From: Clostridiales bacterium
GTDB taxonomy: Bacteria; Bacillota; Clostridia; Lachnospirales; Cellulosilyticaceae
Direction of reading: 5' to 3'
DNA: 64,000 nucleotides
Assembly (NCBI GenBank): GCA_019418225.1
Contig: DYCF01000018.1
Span: forward strand, 24,597 to 88,596
The translations under genes and the position numbers were made by a program. Shown in pieces: positions 1 through 9,376 of this stretch (positions are counted from its first letter, which is position 1; each line of letters opens with the position of its first letter). Below the pieces are notes generated by a model. It saw only the letters and a list, made by a program, of their open reading frames with translations. It made no database searches and was not told the DNA's origin.

Positions 1-327
1 CTCATACTTTGCAGTATTAATTTGTTCTAGTATCCTATCTCTAGTTTTAGGCGTTGCTATGATTCTAAATTTATCTGACTCCTCTTCTAAATATCTCACG
101 CCCTCATAATGATCCTTATGGGCATGAGATATAATGATGGTCTTAATATCATACATATTTTCAATTAAGGCATTCCTTAATAACTCATCATAATCTGGCA
201 GTCTATTTCCTTCACTTCTAAGACCAAAGTCTAATAGAAGCTTCGTATCTCCTATTTGCAAGTAGTAGCTACTTGCACCTATTTCATCCCCTCCTCCTAC
301 TGCCATAAATACGATACGTTCTATAAT
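1..327 (-). CDS. Metallo-beta-lactamase fold protein, N-terminal part
   Basis: Partial gene running off the left edge; only the first 109 or so residues are present. The translation has a GGGDEIGASSYYL segment, an LLLDFG strand and the zinc-binding HAHKDHYEG motif, the layout of metallo-beta-lactamase/beta-CASP-type hydrolases, which include RNA-cleaving enzymes. Which substrate it acts on cannot be said without the rest. The start is unusual. An in-frame TAA lies just upstream of a good AAGGAG site at 333-338, and the first in-frame codons after it are ATT (327) and ATA (324). The first ATG (306) is 26 bases from the ribosome site and would remove the first beta strand. I chose ATT at 327, but ATG at 306 is the conventional alternative. 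Confidence 0.7.
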   Translation of the reverse strand, partial: MIERIVFMAVGGGDEIGASSYYLQIGDTKLLLDFGLRSEGNRLPDYDELLRNALIENMYDIKTIIISHAHKDHYEGVRYLEEESDKFRIIATPKTRDRILEQINTAKYE

Positions 328-446
328 CTCATCTCCTTACAACCACTTTACTTGGTTATACTTCTTCTATATATACTATGGACTCCCACATACATATATG
401 ACGTATCCCGTAGCGTATTTAGGGGCAAGAGGCGGGCTATTCTTTT

Positions 447-1334
447 TTATTGCTCTGGTAAAATGTATATATCTGTATCCTGGGCTACCATATCAGCCAC
501 TGTAATCATTGTTTTTCCTTCTGCTTCTTTATAGAGTGCGTATCCCTCTGGTGGGAACACTTGAAAGACAGCCTCCTTAGAAACTGTATATTTATTGACC
601 TTACCATTTTCACGGTGTAATGTGACATTATAAGTTGCTTTATCATTCTCTAAGTTTGTTACAAATTCAGGTACTTCTAACCCTTCCTCTGTATAGGTTA
701 TAAAAGACTCTGTCAAAATCAATTCCGCCTCTTCACCATAAGCAATCTCACTGTATTTCTGTAGCTCCAATGTCTCTGGATTATACGTATACACAAAGCG
801 CATCACATCATATTTTCCCGCATCAAAGTAACTACCTAAATATACATCTTGGCTACTAATAGGAACTTCTGTAATCATTGTCCCTACACCATTTTCTATG
901 GAGTTCTCTACCATCTTCTCATCGCCCCAAACATTTAAATCCTTTGCTTCTAGGTCCCCAATATAAGCTTCTATCTGATGGTCTATAAAGAGGCGTATAC
1001 TAAATTTATTATCTTCTGGATCAAAGATATACATCCTTCCTCCCTTTTGAAATTCAGTATAACCATAGGAATTTTCATAAGTTGTTTCATACCCCTCCTT
1101 ACCTATGCTAATACCTTCATAAGTCGAAAAATCTGCGCTTCCGTCCTCCTTATAATAAATTGTATTCACTAGTTTGGTGCAATGGCCTTTTAGAACCGAT
1201 TCCGTCGTATTGGCTGCCACTAAATCCCCTAGTGTAATTTGAGGTGCCTTTTCATCTGCTCTCTGCCTTGTTCCACAAGCGGTTAAGGCTATGCACAGGC
1301 ATAAGATTGGTAGTAACTTCTTTATTATTTTCAT
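447..1334 (-). CDS. Predicted lipoprotein of unknown function
   Basis: A 295-residue protein with a lipoprotein signal peptide: basic MKIIKK, a hydrophobic stretch, then the lipobox LTAC with the modified Cys near residue 20. It should be anchored to the outer face of the membrane. The rest is acidic and rich in beta strands, with alternating EYE/TYE segments. It resembles the many uncharacterised LolA/DUF-type lipoproteins of Clostridia, but I recognise no specific family. It is followed by no clear terminator and preceded by a hairpin that covers its ribosome site (see the separate entry). The start at 1334 is supported by an AAGGGGGG site upstream. Confidence 0.75.
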   Translation of the reverse strand: MKIIKKLLPILCLCIALTACGTRQRADEKAPQITLGDLVAANTTESVLKGHCTKLVNTIYYKEDGSADFSTYEGISIGKEGYETTYENSYGYTEFQKGGRMYIFDPEDNKFSIRLFIDHQIEAYIGDLEAKDLNVWGDEKMVENSIENGVGTMITEVPISSQDVYLGSYFDAGKYDVMRFVYTYNPETLELQKYSEIAYGEEAELILTESFITYTEEGLEVPEFVTNLENDKATYNVTLHRENGKVNKYTVSKEAVFQVFPPEGYALYKEAEGKTMITVADMVAQDTDIYILPEQ

Positions 1335-1340
1335 ATAAAG

Positions 1341-1389
1341 AAGCCCCCCTTCAATAATTACATGATGTTATTATATGCAAGGGGGACTT
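1341..1389 (-). promoter_or_regulatory. Hairpin that sequesters the lipoprotein ribosome site
   Basis: Arms 1341-1351 and 1379-1389 pair over 11 positions (one G-T) around a 27-base loop. On the transcript the 3' arm holds AAGGGGGG, the only Shine-Dalgarno sequence for the lipoprotein gene that starts at 1334. The stem would therefore hide the ribosome site. It has a weak T-rich tail, so partial terminator action for the upstream gene is the other reading. Confidence 0.5.
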
Positions 1390-1537
1390 TAAACTTCACA
1401 TAAATAAGCTATCAAATTTATGGCTTAATTTCGTGATTTTTAAGGTACTTTATATGATTAGTATAACATCTCAGGCATGTCATTTATTGTATATCTGTGA
1501 ACCCTAGTCCTAAAATTTTTCACAGGTAAAAGAAGTA

Positions 1538-2110
1538 TCAAAATAAATGAATCTCTCCATTTTCAAGATATACAAGGACTTGTTCTTCGCCCTTGCTATT
1601 ATAAGCCTTTAATATACCACTGATGGACATCTTACTTTCATAAACCTTCGTTTCTTCACCTGTATCCTTTCTCATCATAACCGCCTGATGTGCTTCATCA
1701 ATTGTATATAAAGCTTCCCCTATAACAAGTGACTGCTCTAATTTTATTTGTTTCTTATCTATAATCTTTTCAAATCCCCTCAGAATTTCCTCTTTTAATT
1801 CCTTCTTGAGTTCTTCTTTAAACTCATTTTTCATTTGTCCTTCGATTTCTCTGCCCAGTTCATTAAGTCTTACCATTTGTGCTGTATTAATAAGTTCTAA
1901 ATCTTCTTTAATCCCTGCAATATGTTCTTCTAAACTTGTAATCTTTTCATGACTTTCTTCAAAATCCTTTAGCTGCCCCACCGACTCTATCTGTGCCATA
2001 AGTCTTTTAAAAGATTCATTAAATGCCATAAGTGTTTCACTTAAACTTTGGCTCTTGTTTTCATTTTCTCTAATTCCAGCTATAAGCTGCTCCATTTGCG
2101 CATCATTCAT
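1538..2110 (-). CDS. Coiled-coil protein, unknown function
   Basis: A 190-residue acidic protein with no signal peptide. Residues of about 5-130 are strongly helical with heptad patterning (ESHEKITSLEEHI, KEELKKELKEEIL), so a long coiled coil is likely. The last 55 residues look like a small beta domain ending GEIHLF. It starts 47 bases after the SF1 helicase gene on the same strand and is probably co-transcribed with it, so it may be a partner or regulator of the helicase. I do not recognise the family. Confidence 0.65.
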   Translation of the reverse strand: MNDAQMEQLIAGIRENENKSQSLSETLMAFNESFKRLMAQIESVGQLKDFEESHEKITSLEEHIAGIKEDLELINTAQMVRLNELGREIEGQMKNEFKEELKKELKEEILRGFEKIIDKKQIKLEQSLVIGEALYTIDEAHQAVMMRKDTGEETKVYESKMSISGILKAYNSKGEEQVLVYLENGEIHLF

Positions 2111-2157
2111 CTGTTCGCTTCCTCCTATATATACTGCGTATTATCTCTCATTATCTT

Positions 2158-4746
2158 TTATCTCATTATATTTGTTTCTAGCATTTTAGCAGATGTTTCT
2201 ACGTCCTGCCTAAATTCCTCAGCACACAGGATTGTAAAATCCTGCTCCTCCTGCTCATGTGGCAACCTCTCTATATAATAATTCACACACATTGCTTCTA
2301 TTTTATCTCTCAAAAATGCTGTCATATAAGGCTGCAGATCTCTTTCATATACAATGCTTTCATTACATATGATTTCTTTCATAAAACTTTTTTCATCCCA
2401 TCTTACGAAGCATTCATAATATTTCTCATATATCTTAGCCTTATAATATACCTTTGTGGCATCTTCCCATGCCTTAGCTTTTTCATAAAAAGCACCTGCT
2501 TCTTTAAATGCCCCATTGGCTTCTTGCAGTTTACCTTTACAAAAGGCTTCTCGTAACCTTGCCTTCGGCATACGTAATTTCTCATATTGCATAAGTGCAC
2601 GTCTATAATCTTCTGCCGCCTCAAACTTAAGGGCCTCCAAATAAAAATCTTCTGCACTAGAGTCTTCATCTAACCCAAAGACCTCATCATTAAATACGGT
2701 TTCATTCTGCATCTCCATGTCAAAAAGATTTGTAATGAAATCTGCATCTACCTCATCTTCTATCAGGCATAAACTTTCCTGTGTCCTCGTTAAAGTCACA
2801 TAAAGCATATTCATAATGTATCTGTAAAAATAATTTTCCTTAATACCCTCAGATAAAGTCTCTTCCTTTTTACACTGTGCAATAAACTGCCATTTATTCT
2901 TAAAACTGCTAAGTAAATTGACACCTATAATATATTTGTTTTCTAAGCCCTTTACTTCATAAATGGTAAAGATACGGATTTTATTTTCTAGCAGTTCTTC
3001 TAACTCTTCCTTTTCCCTATCCGTTGCCACCACAATATAAACATAAGCCTTTTTAACGGCTTCTCTTAGCAACTTCATCTTTTCTATGCGGTTTCCGCAC
3101 AAAGTATAAAGGTTTCCTTCCTGCTCGCACATGGCAACTTCTTCGCTATAATCATTACGTTTATCTTTCCCAAAGAGCTTTTTTCTAAGCTGGCTAATAC
3201 CATTAGCCAGTTCCACAACCTGTCTAGGATTTCGATAATTATGCGTTAAGACAAGGCGATTGGCATCTTCCTTATAACGATAGTTATGATGCTCTAAAAG
3301 AGTCATAATACGCTTCGTATCAAAATACGTAGGTGCAATCGTCTGATGATAATCTCCACTCAAGAGAAAGTTCCCGGACTGTCGTACTCTTGTTTGTAAA
3401 AGATAAATCTCAAGTTCCGTTAAATCTTGTACCTCATCAATTACAATCCAATCATATAAAGTTGGCATGCTCTCTTTATCTAGTCCATCTTTTCTCTCCT
3501 CGTAGCTAAAGCTACCAAAACCACGCTCTGTCTCTTTTGACAACGTTTCTTTTGCTAGTAGCTTTCTACAAAGGTCATTTTCATCATAGATACCTTCTTC
3601 CTTTTGCCAAAGCACATATTTATGAGCTAAGGCATACAGTACCTTGCGCTGTGCTGCATTATAGAAGGAATGCTGCTGACTTAATCGCATATATTCTGCT
3701 TCTGGCAAAAGCCCGCTGCCATCTTCCTCAATATGTGGCTGCCATGCATCTCCTGCATACCCCTTAATAAGCCCTCTAATCTCACGCCACGCTTCATAAC
3801 CCGTTAAATTTAAAATCACATCTTTATATTCCGGATTCATACTCCAATTCTGACGCAGTGGCATAAAGAACTTCTCATTAAACTGGTCATACTGAATCAT
3901 ATAATCCGTCTGTGTCTCTTCCTTTAGCCAATCTCTAAGCGGATGAAAATCTACTTGTGCTTCATAATCTGCAATTTCATTTGCCTCTAACTCATTTTCA
4001 AGTACCGTATGAAAAATCTTCTTTGCGGATTGTGCTAATTTACTTGAGTAAGTAAAGTATCCCACCTTAATGCCTGGATTCTGTTTAATTAAATCTACTA
4101 ATTTATAAACACCTATAGTCGTCTTGCCACTTCCTGCACTTCCAAATAAAATAAGGGGCCTGTAATCTGCATTCACACATTCCCTTTGATTTTTGTTTAA
4201 ATAATAGATTCCCTGTAATCGTTCTAAATCAATAAGTGCCTCAATACCAATATGCTTAAACACTCTAGTAATAGACGTTTCCGGATCATATCTTAGCTGC
4301 ATTGCCTTCTCATCTGCCACCTGATCTGCCAATAATTCCGTATCACCGCCACTTATGTCACCTACCATTTGTGCCATATTGCCACTTGCCTCAAGTGACT
4401 CTTCTACCTTCGGCATTACCTTAGATAGATTCCTCGCCTTCACAATCTGTGTATCATGCTTACAGAACATCAGTAAAATCAATGCATCCTCATAACCACT
4501 TTCTTCTAAATCCAAACTCTTTCCTTTCGTGAAAAGTATACGGCACCCATCACTCACCTTAAACTTCCACACTTCCGGCAGCATCGTCTCACCATATACC
4601 TTCTTCACGCTAAACCTACGATTTAATTCTGTAGGGTCAATATTACTTTCCCATGCCCTTACGAATTCACCTATTTTACTTAAAATCTGGTCTCTATTCT
4701 CCCTTGGCAGACTTCTCTCAAATCGAATATCTTCTAGTACACTCAT
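2158..4746 (-). CDS. UvrD/Rep-like superfamily 1 helicase with extra N- and C-terminal domains
   Basis: An 862-residue DNA-dependent ATPase of the UvrD/Rep/HelD group. Visible motifs are Walker A GSAGSGKTT (about 202-210), motif II VIDEVQDL, motif III GDYHQT, motif IV-like HNYRNPRQ, and motif VI YVTLTRTQESL. The first 105 or so residues form a separate small alpha/beta domain (EVWKFKVSDGCRILFT, then LLMFCKHDTQIVKA) that looks like a RelE/ParE-type toxin fold; that is a tentative call. After the motor, about residues 700-862 contain helical TPR-like repeats (ALKFEAAEDYRRAL, ANGAFKEAGAFYEKA), suggesting protein contacts. A coiled-coil gene follows 47 bases downstream. Housekeeping UvrD or PcrA lacks these flanking domains, so a repair or phage-defence role is possible. 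Confidence 0.8.
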   Translation of the reverse strand: MSVLEDIRFERSLPRENRDQILSKIGEFVRAWESNIDPTELNRRFSVKKVYGETMLPEVWKFKVSDGCRILFTKGKSLDLEESGYEDALILLMFCKHDTQIVKARNLSKVMPKVEESLEASGNMAQMVGDISGGDTELLADQVADEKAMQLRYDPETSITRVFKHIGIEALIDLERLQGIYYLNKNQRECVNADYRPLILFGSAGSGKTTIGVYKLVDLIKQNPGIKVGYFTYSSKLAQSAKKIFHTVLENELEANEIADYEAQVDFHPLRDWLKEETQTDYMIQYDQFNEKFFMPLRQNWSMNPEYKDVILNLTGYEAWREIRGLIKGYAGDAWQPHIEEDGSGLLPEAEYMRLSQQHSFYNAAQRKVLYALAHKYVLWQKEEGIYDENDLCRKLLAKETLSKETERGFGSFSYEERKDGLDKESMPTLYDWIVIDEVQDLTELEIYLLQTRVRQSGNFLLSGDYHQTIAPTYFDTKRIMTLLEHHNYRYKEDANRLVLTHNYRNPRQVVELANGISQLRKKLFGKDKRNDYSEEVAMCEQEGNLYTLCGNRIEKMKLLREAVKKAYVYIVVATDREKEELEELLENKIRIFTIYEVKGLENKYIIGVNLLSSFKNKWQFIAQCKKEETLSEGIKENYFYRYIMNMLYVTLTRTQESLCLIEDEVDADFITNLFDMEMQNETVFNDEVFGLDEDSSAEDFYLEALKFEAAEDYRRALMQYEKLRMPKARLREAFCKGKLQEANGAFKEAGAFYEKAKAWEDATKVYYKAKIYEKYYECFVRWDEKSFMKEIICNESIVYERDLQPYMTAFLRDKIEAMCVNYYIERLPHEQEEQDFTILCAEEFRQDVETSAKMLETNIMR

Positions 4747-4821
4747 ACTGCCACCTCATTTCATTTTATTACTTTTATATTTGATATTATTTTTTTATCT
4801 AATACTACTTTTTATATTTTC

Positions 4822-5052
4822 TTCTCTATAGATTTCACATTTATAAAATTTAGTTATTCATAGTTTTTAGTCATGTGAAATCATTGGGAGAAATCTATTT
4901 ACCTACAGGTATATTTCAAGGTTTTAGTTGCTTTCTCTATAGATTTCACATTTATAAATTTTAGTTATTCATGCTTTTTAGTCATGTGAAATCATTGAGA
5001 GAAATCTATTTACCTACAGGTATATTTCAAGGTTTTAGTTGCTTTCTCTATA
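4822..5052 (+). repeat. Two tandem copies of a dispersed ~115-bp repeat
   Basis: The segment starting GATTTCACAT at 4831 recurs at 4942 with a period of 111 bases and only a few differences. Each copy begins with TATAGATTTCACAT, contains ATGTGAAATC (pairing with the first arm), then GAGAAA and a GTTTCTCTATA end that can pair with it, so each copy can form two successive hairpins. Related copies occur at 29518, 33571, 38001 and, inverted, 53410. No ORF is carried. The rest of the gap between the helicase start and 5297 shows nothing recognisable. Confidence 0.85.
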
Positions 5053-5296
5053 CCTTATTTTAAGACCTACTTATGTTTTTACTATAAGCAACCTCATCTA
5101 TTTCATAAATTTACCTGCGCCTATAACCCAAAAGGCCGTAATAAAGTTAGCGTCAAATCCTCTAACTTTACCACGACCTTCTTATAGCTCTTCAATTTTG
5201 CACCGCTACTCCTTTAACATCTTTTGTGCATATTCTTTTAATTATTATACTATCTCCTTATTTTATTCCAAGGCCCTTCAAATTTTATCCCTAACT

Positions 5297-7345
5297 TTAA
5301 TAAGTTACTACAAAATTACCTTTATCATATATTAAGTTATAAGATATACTGCCCTCGCCTAATGTAAATATACTTACAAGCCTTTTCTCAAGTAAGGTAT
5401 TTTTACCATCAATCCATTTATAAATACCTGGTGCGTAACCAGATGTCACATAAGCAATGCGTTTGCCAGATACTTTAAAATCTCTGATAGGTTTATCACT
5501 TACTGTAGTCGTTGTTCCCGTGCCTAAACCATAGATATAAAGTCCACTGCCCAAATCTTTGTTACCGCCCTGCTTTGTATAATAGAGGCAATTATTTTGA
5601 AGGTCAGCCTTTTGAACTGGCGTGCTCACCAATGTCTTTTCTCCATTGCCTTCTAAATCTACTGTTTTTATGTATCCTGTAGCTGATTCAATATAATAAA
5701 TATGCTCTCCATTCAGCCAATAGTTTGCCGTTGGCGTTGTAATCTGTTTTTGTACATTGGTTTTTAAGTCAATACTACATACTGCCTGTTTCTTTGAACT
5801 ACCATTTTCATAAGCTAATGTATAAAGCTTGCCATTTCTAATAAAGGCATTGCCACAAATACCATAGCCATTAGCTTCGTCATCCACTAAACTCATCTTC
5901 ATGTCATACACGTAGCTTGGGCTACCTATCGTTCCATTTTGTTTGGTCTTTTGATTATAACAGCCTATGTTCTGAGTATTGAGCCAGTTAGACATTTCTG
6001 TGTAGTAAATCATATTCCCATCTATAATAAGGCTACCAAATTGACTGCATCCTATCAGTTTTTCACATTTTCCATCAACAATCTTGTAAAGTTCTTCACT
6101 TCCCATAGTCCAATCGCCATTATGAACGACTACATAAAGCACATCCTCTACTGGAATTACCCTACTGACAAAATTGAAATTCTCATCAACTGCCATTTGC
6201 CATACAACATGTGACTGCATTGTGGTTAAGTCAAATCTTTCTAAGTTTGCCCCTCTACTGCCATTAACTAAATAATAAAAGTCATAATCCACTACTTGTA
6301 CATTGGTATTATAGGCACTTTCAATTTTCTTAAGTACCTGTGGCGTCCCTTTACCTTGCTGGCTATAAATGGTTAGCTCATTCTCACCAGTCTTTTCATT
6401 ATAGTGACTAACTGCATAATAATTAATCCCATTGTAATTTGTTACGGCCGTTACATATTCATCAGATTGAACAGCCTGTCTATTACTTTCTAGATGTGTC
6501 TTCACTGTTTGAATTGCACCAGTCATCTCTTCATTTTCTAAGTTAATACCATTCTGGCTTATAAAAACCAAACCATTTTTATAGCTCACTTGTTTACCTA
6601 GTATTTCGCCTATGGCACGTAGTGGTAAACAAATACTTCCATTTATTTTCTTAGGTGCCTTAGATAACTGCTGCATACTCTTCGTCGCTGCATCATCATT
6701 TGTCCCAGACGTATTTATCTCAGCAGCGCAGCTTCCTACCGTTAGCTTAATTGTCTTAGTCTTCCCGCTACTTAACCAGCCGCCTAATTCTGTACTCGTC
6801 ATATAATTACACTGCAAAATAACCTCATTTGGTTTCTTACTATCCCATTTAGCTTCCCAAATTTCCTCATTGGTACTCACTACCTTTGTCAGCAAGCGCA
6901 GTGGCAAATAACTCGTATTTGATTCACTATATACTTTGTATTTTTCATAAGATAAGTCAATATATTCTCCATTGGTAAAAATCTTACCTTGATAATTCAC
7001 AGGTACAATGCTGACTTCATCTAACTGGTCCTCGCTCACTTTCTGAGCTGCTGTTGGTGCCACTTCTTCATTTTTTGCTACGTTCGCTTCCTGTACGATT
7101 TCCTGTTTATTTACTGCATCGCTGCTTACTATTTCTTCTTTATTTGTTACTGCATCACTACTTGCTGTTTCTTGTTTATTTGTTACTGCATCGCTGCTTG
7201 CTGTTTCTTGTTTATTTGCTACTGCATTGCTACTTGCTATCTCTTGCTTTAAAGCCACTTGATTACTACTTCCTATATCTTCTGCAAATAACGTCCCACC
7301 CATACTTATTGCCATAAGTCCTATTATTACCCATTGTTTGTTCAT
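5297..7345 (-). CDS. Secreted protein with a copper-amine-oxidase-N-like stalk domain and a beta-propeller-like C-terminal half
   Basis: A 682-residue exported protein. Residues 1-22 form a signal peptide (hydrophobic GLMAISMGGTLFA). Residues of about 25-90 are four or five degenerate 12-13 residue repeats (NKQETASSDAVT type), a low-complexity linker. About 105-275 match the stalk domain often annotated as copper amine oxidase N-terminal-like: two YLPLR/CLPLRA strands and a KQVSYKNGLVFIS ending. The C-terminal half repeats short NYYAVSHYN / IYYTEMSNW type strands, as in DUF5050 or TolB-like propellers. It is likely a cell-surface protein. It is a single gene flanked by repeats on both sides, with a GGAGG site 11 bases before the start. 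Confidence 0.75.
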   Translation of the reverse strand: MNKQWVIIGLMAISMGGTLFAEDIGSSNQVALKQEIASSNAVANKQETASSDAVTNKQETASSDAVTNKEEIVSSDAVNKQEIVQEANVAKNEEVAPTAAQKVSEDQLDEVSIVPVNYQGKIFTNGEYIDLSYEKYKVYSESNTSYLPLRLLTKVVSTNEEIWEAKWDSKKPNEVILQCNYMTSTELGGWLSSGKTKTIKLTVGSCAAEINTSGTNDDAATKSMQQLSKAPKKINGSICLPLRAIGEILGKQVSYKNGLVFISQNGINLENEEMTGAIQTVKTHLESNRQAVQSDEYVTAVTNYNGINYYAVSHYNEKTGENELTIYSQQGKGTPQVLKKIESAYNTNVQVVDYDFYYLVNGSRGANLERFDLTTMQSHVVWQMAVDENFNFVSRVIPVEDVLYVVVHNGDWTMGSEELYKIVDGKCEKLIGCSQFGSLIIDGNMIYYTEMSNWLNTQNIGCYNQKTKQNGTIGSPSYVYDMKMSLVDDEANGYGICGNAFIRNGKLYTLAYENGSSKKQAVCSIDLKTNVQKQITTPTANYWLNGEHIYYIESATGYIKTVDLEGNGEKTLVSTPVQKADLQNNCLYYTKQGGNKDLGSGLYIYGLGTGTTTTVSDKPIRDFKVSGKRIAYVTSGYAPGIYKWIDGKNTLLEKRLVSIFTLGEGSISYNLIYDKGNFVVTY

Positions 7346-7362
7346 CCCAATATCATCCTCCC

Positions 7363-7422
7363 ATTTATAACATCTCTATTTATAACATCTCTATTTATAG
7401 CATCTTTATTTATAGCACCTTT
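7363..7422 (+). repeat. Four 15-bp tandem repeats
   Basis: The unit ATTTATAACATCTCT is present four times with small changes, followed by more ATTTATC-type half units to about 7510. It sits just upstream of the stalk-domain gene. I see no gene in 7346-7650. Confidence 0.7.
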
Positions 7423-7653
7423 ATTTATCTTTTTATCTAACATCTTATCTAATTTCTTTTCTATTTTTTTATCTGCTATTTGTCTTGTCATTTATTTATA
7501 TTGCTGTTTATTTATCCCCTTCTCTTTTTTATCTAACCTTTATCTAGCACCTTGTCTATTCTTACATTACCACACCTATTTGTTCTTAGCCTTGTCCTCT
7601 CCTCAATCTTAAACAAATAGTAATCTTCCTGTAAAAATCTATTTCTTCCCAAC

Positions 7654-7698
7654 AAAAAAAGCCCTTTAGGGAGCTATGCATTGCATGCCCCTAAACGG
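7654..7698 (-). terminator. Terminator of the fatty-acid operon
   Basis: On the minus strand, CCGTTTAGGG pairs with CCCTAAAGGG (one mismatch), with an inner GC-rich extension, followed by CTTTTTTT. It lies directly after accA, the last gene of the operon. Confidence 0.8.
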
Positions 7699-7705
7699 AC
7701 CTTCT

Positions 7706-8518
7706 CTAATACCCTAATTCTTTCCACTGCCCATATTTTCTAAAGCGGTTGTAACGTGCTTCTACGAGCTGGTCAGTTGGTACTTCTTCTAAACTATTTA
7801 ATGTCTCTAATAAATACTGTTTTAACTTTTCTGCCGCAGCTTCTGGATCTTGATGTGCCCCACTAGCAGGTTCTTCAATGATTTGATCTATGATTTGATA
7901 ATCCAATAAATCTTTGGCCGTAAGCTTCATTTTGCGTGCCGCTTCCTTGGCACGGCTCGCATCTTTCCATAGAATACTTGCAAAGCCTTCTGGTGAAAGA
8001 ATAGAGTAAATCGCATGTTCCTGCATAAATACTTTATCGGCTACACCTAAAGCTAAAGCTCCGCCACTGCCGCCTTCTCCAATAATTCCTGCGATAACTG
8101 GTGTACGCAATTTAGACATTTCAAAGAGATTCCTTGCAATAGCTTCACCTTGACCTCTTTCTTCTGCGCCCACACCGCAATATGCTCCGGGTGTATCAAT
8201 AAGGCAAATAATAGGCCTGTGAAATTTCTCAGCTTCCTTCATTAAACGAAGTGCCTTGCGATAGCCTTCCGGATGAGGCATTCCAAAGTTGCTAGCTATA
8301 TTTTCCTTAGCTGTATTACCCTTGCTCTGCACAATGAGCGTTACAACTTTACCTTCTATTTCACCTATCCCACCAATAATAGCCGGATCATCTCTAAAGG
8401 CTCTATCACCATGTAGCTCTATAAACTTATCACACAGGGCATGAATATAGAATTTACCACGCGGTCTTTCTGCTTTTCTTGCCAGTAATACCTTATCCCA
8501 TGGTTCCAATCTTTCCAT
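7706..8518 (-). CDS. accA: Acetyl-CoA carboxylase carboxyltransferase subunit alpha
   Basis: A 270-residue AccA. With AccD it forms the carboxyltransferase that moves CO2 from carboxybiotin to acetyl-CoA, giving malonyl-CoA for fatty-acid synthesis in the cytosol. Family marks are visible: HGDRAFRDDPAIIGG, FGMPHPEGYRKALR, the oxyanion-loop region IDTPGAYCGVGAEERGQ and EGGSGGALALGVAD. The length fits the short Gram-positive form, which lacks the N-terminal extension of proteobacterial AccA. Its ATG follows directly on the accD stop codon, so the two are translationally coupled. It is the last gene of the operon. Confidence 0.97.
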   Translation of the reverse strand: MERLEPWDKVLLARKAERPRGKFYIHALCDKFIELHGDRAFRDDPAIIGGIGEIEGKVVTLIVQSKGNTAKENIASNFGMPHPEGYRKALRLMKEAEKFHRPIICLIDTPGAYCGVGAEERGQGEAIARNLFEMSKLRTPVIAGIIGEGGSGGALALGVADKVFMQEHAIYSILSPEGFASILWKDASRAKEAARKMKLTAKDLLDYQIIDQIIEEPASGAHQDPEAAAEKLKQYLLETLNSLEEVPTDQLVEARYNRFRKYGQWKELGY

Positions 8519-9376
8519 CTACTTTCCCTCCCTTGTATGAAAGTCTAGTAACATACCTAACGTTTTCTTTAAATCACGTCTTTCTACAATGGCATCAATC
8601 TGCCCTTTTTCTAATAAAAACTCAGCACGCTGAAAACCTTCTGGCAATTTTGCTTTAATAGTTTGTTCAATAACCCTTGGACCTGCAAAACCTATAAGGG
8701 CACCCGGTTCTGCAAGTATAATATCGCCTAATGTTGCAAAACTTGCTGTGACGCCACCTGTTGTTGGATCTGTCAGGACATTCATCTGTAACATTCCAGC
8801 TTCATCATGTCTTGCTAGTGCCGCACTCGTTTTTGCCATCTGCATGAGTGAAAAAATCCCCTCTTGCATTCTGGCACCACCTGATGCAGTAAAGATGATG
8901 ATAGGCAATTTACACGCTGTGGCCATTTCAACTGCTCTTGTAATTTTTTCACCTACTACTGAGCCCATGCTTCCCATCATAAAGTTAGCGTCCATAATAA
9001 CAAGCATAACCTCATGTCCTTCTATTTTTGCCTTACCAGTTACAACAGCTTCTTTTTGCCCCGTCTTCTTTTGATACTTTGCAAGTTTATCATCATATTC
9101 TCTAAAAGCTAATGGATTCACACTTTCTAGATTTTGATTAATTTCTTCAAAAGTATGTTTATCCACAATAAGGCTTATTCGCGCCTTAGCTGTCAGTGGA
9201 TAATAGTAACCACAGTGTGGACAAATTCCTAAAGTTCCTTTTAAATCAGGACGATAAATACTCTTTTTACATTTAGGGCATTTCACATAAATACCTTCTG
9301 GTACTTCATTTTTCTTTTTTCCTACATGCTGAGATGTGGTCGCATATTTTTTCTTTAACAACGTCCTAAGCCTCAT
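8519..9376 (-). CDS. accD: Acetyl-CoA carboxylase carboxyltransferase subunit beta
   Basis: A 285-residue AccD, partner of AccA. The N-terminal zinc ribbon is complete: CPKC (about 33-36) and CPHC (about 52-55). The crotonase-like fold follows, with FTASGGARMQEG and the DPTTGGVTASFA loop that binds acetyl-CoA. The start overlaps the accC end by 11 bases, typical of tight coupling in this operon. Confidence 0.97.
   Translation of the reverse strand: MRLRTLLKKKYATTSQHVGKKKNEVPEGIYVKCPKCKKSIYRPDLKGTLGICPHCGYYYPLTAKARISLIVDKHTFEEINQNLESVNPLAFREYDDKLAKYQKKTGQKEAVVTGKAKIEGHEVMLVIMDANFMMGSMGSVVGEKITRAVEMATACKLPIIIFTASGGARMQEGIFSLMQMAKTSAALARHDEAGMLQMNVLTDPTTGGVTASFATLGDIILAEPGALIGFAGPRVIEQTIKAKLPEGFQRAEFLLEKGQIDAIVERRDLKKTLGMLLDFHTREGK

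Noticed and set aside
4822..5052. Insertion sequence or transposase remnant
   Set aside because: No ORF, no long terminal inverted repeats and no clear target duplication; kept as a non-coding dispersed repeat.
7054..7317. Leu/His-rich + strand frame opposite the stalk-domain gene
   Set aside because: It is the antisense shadow of the in-frame repeats of the signal-bearing protein at 5297-7345.
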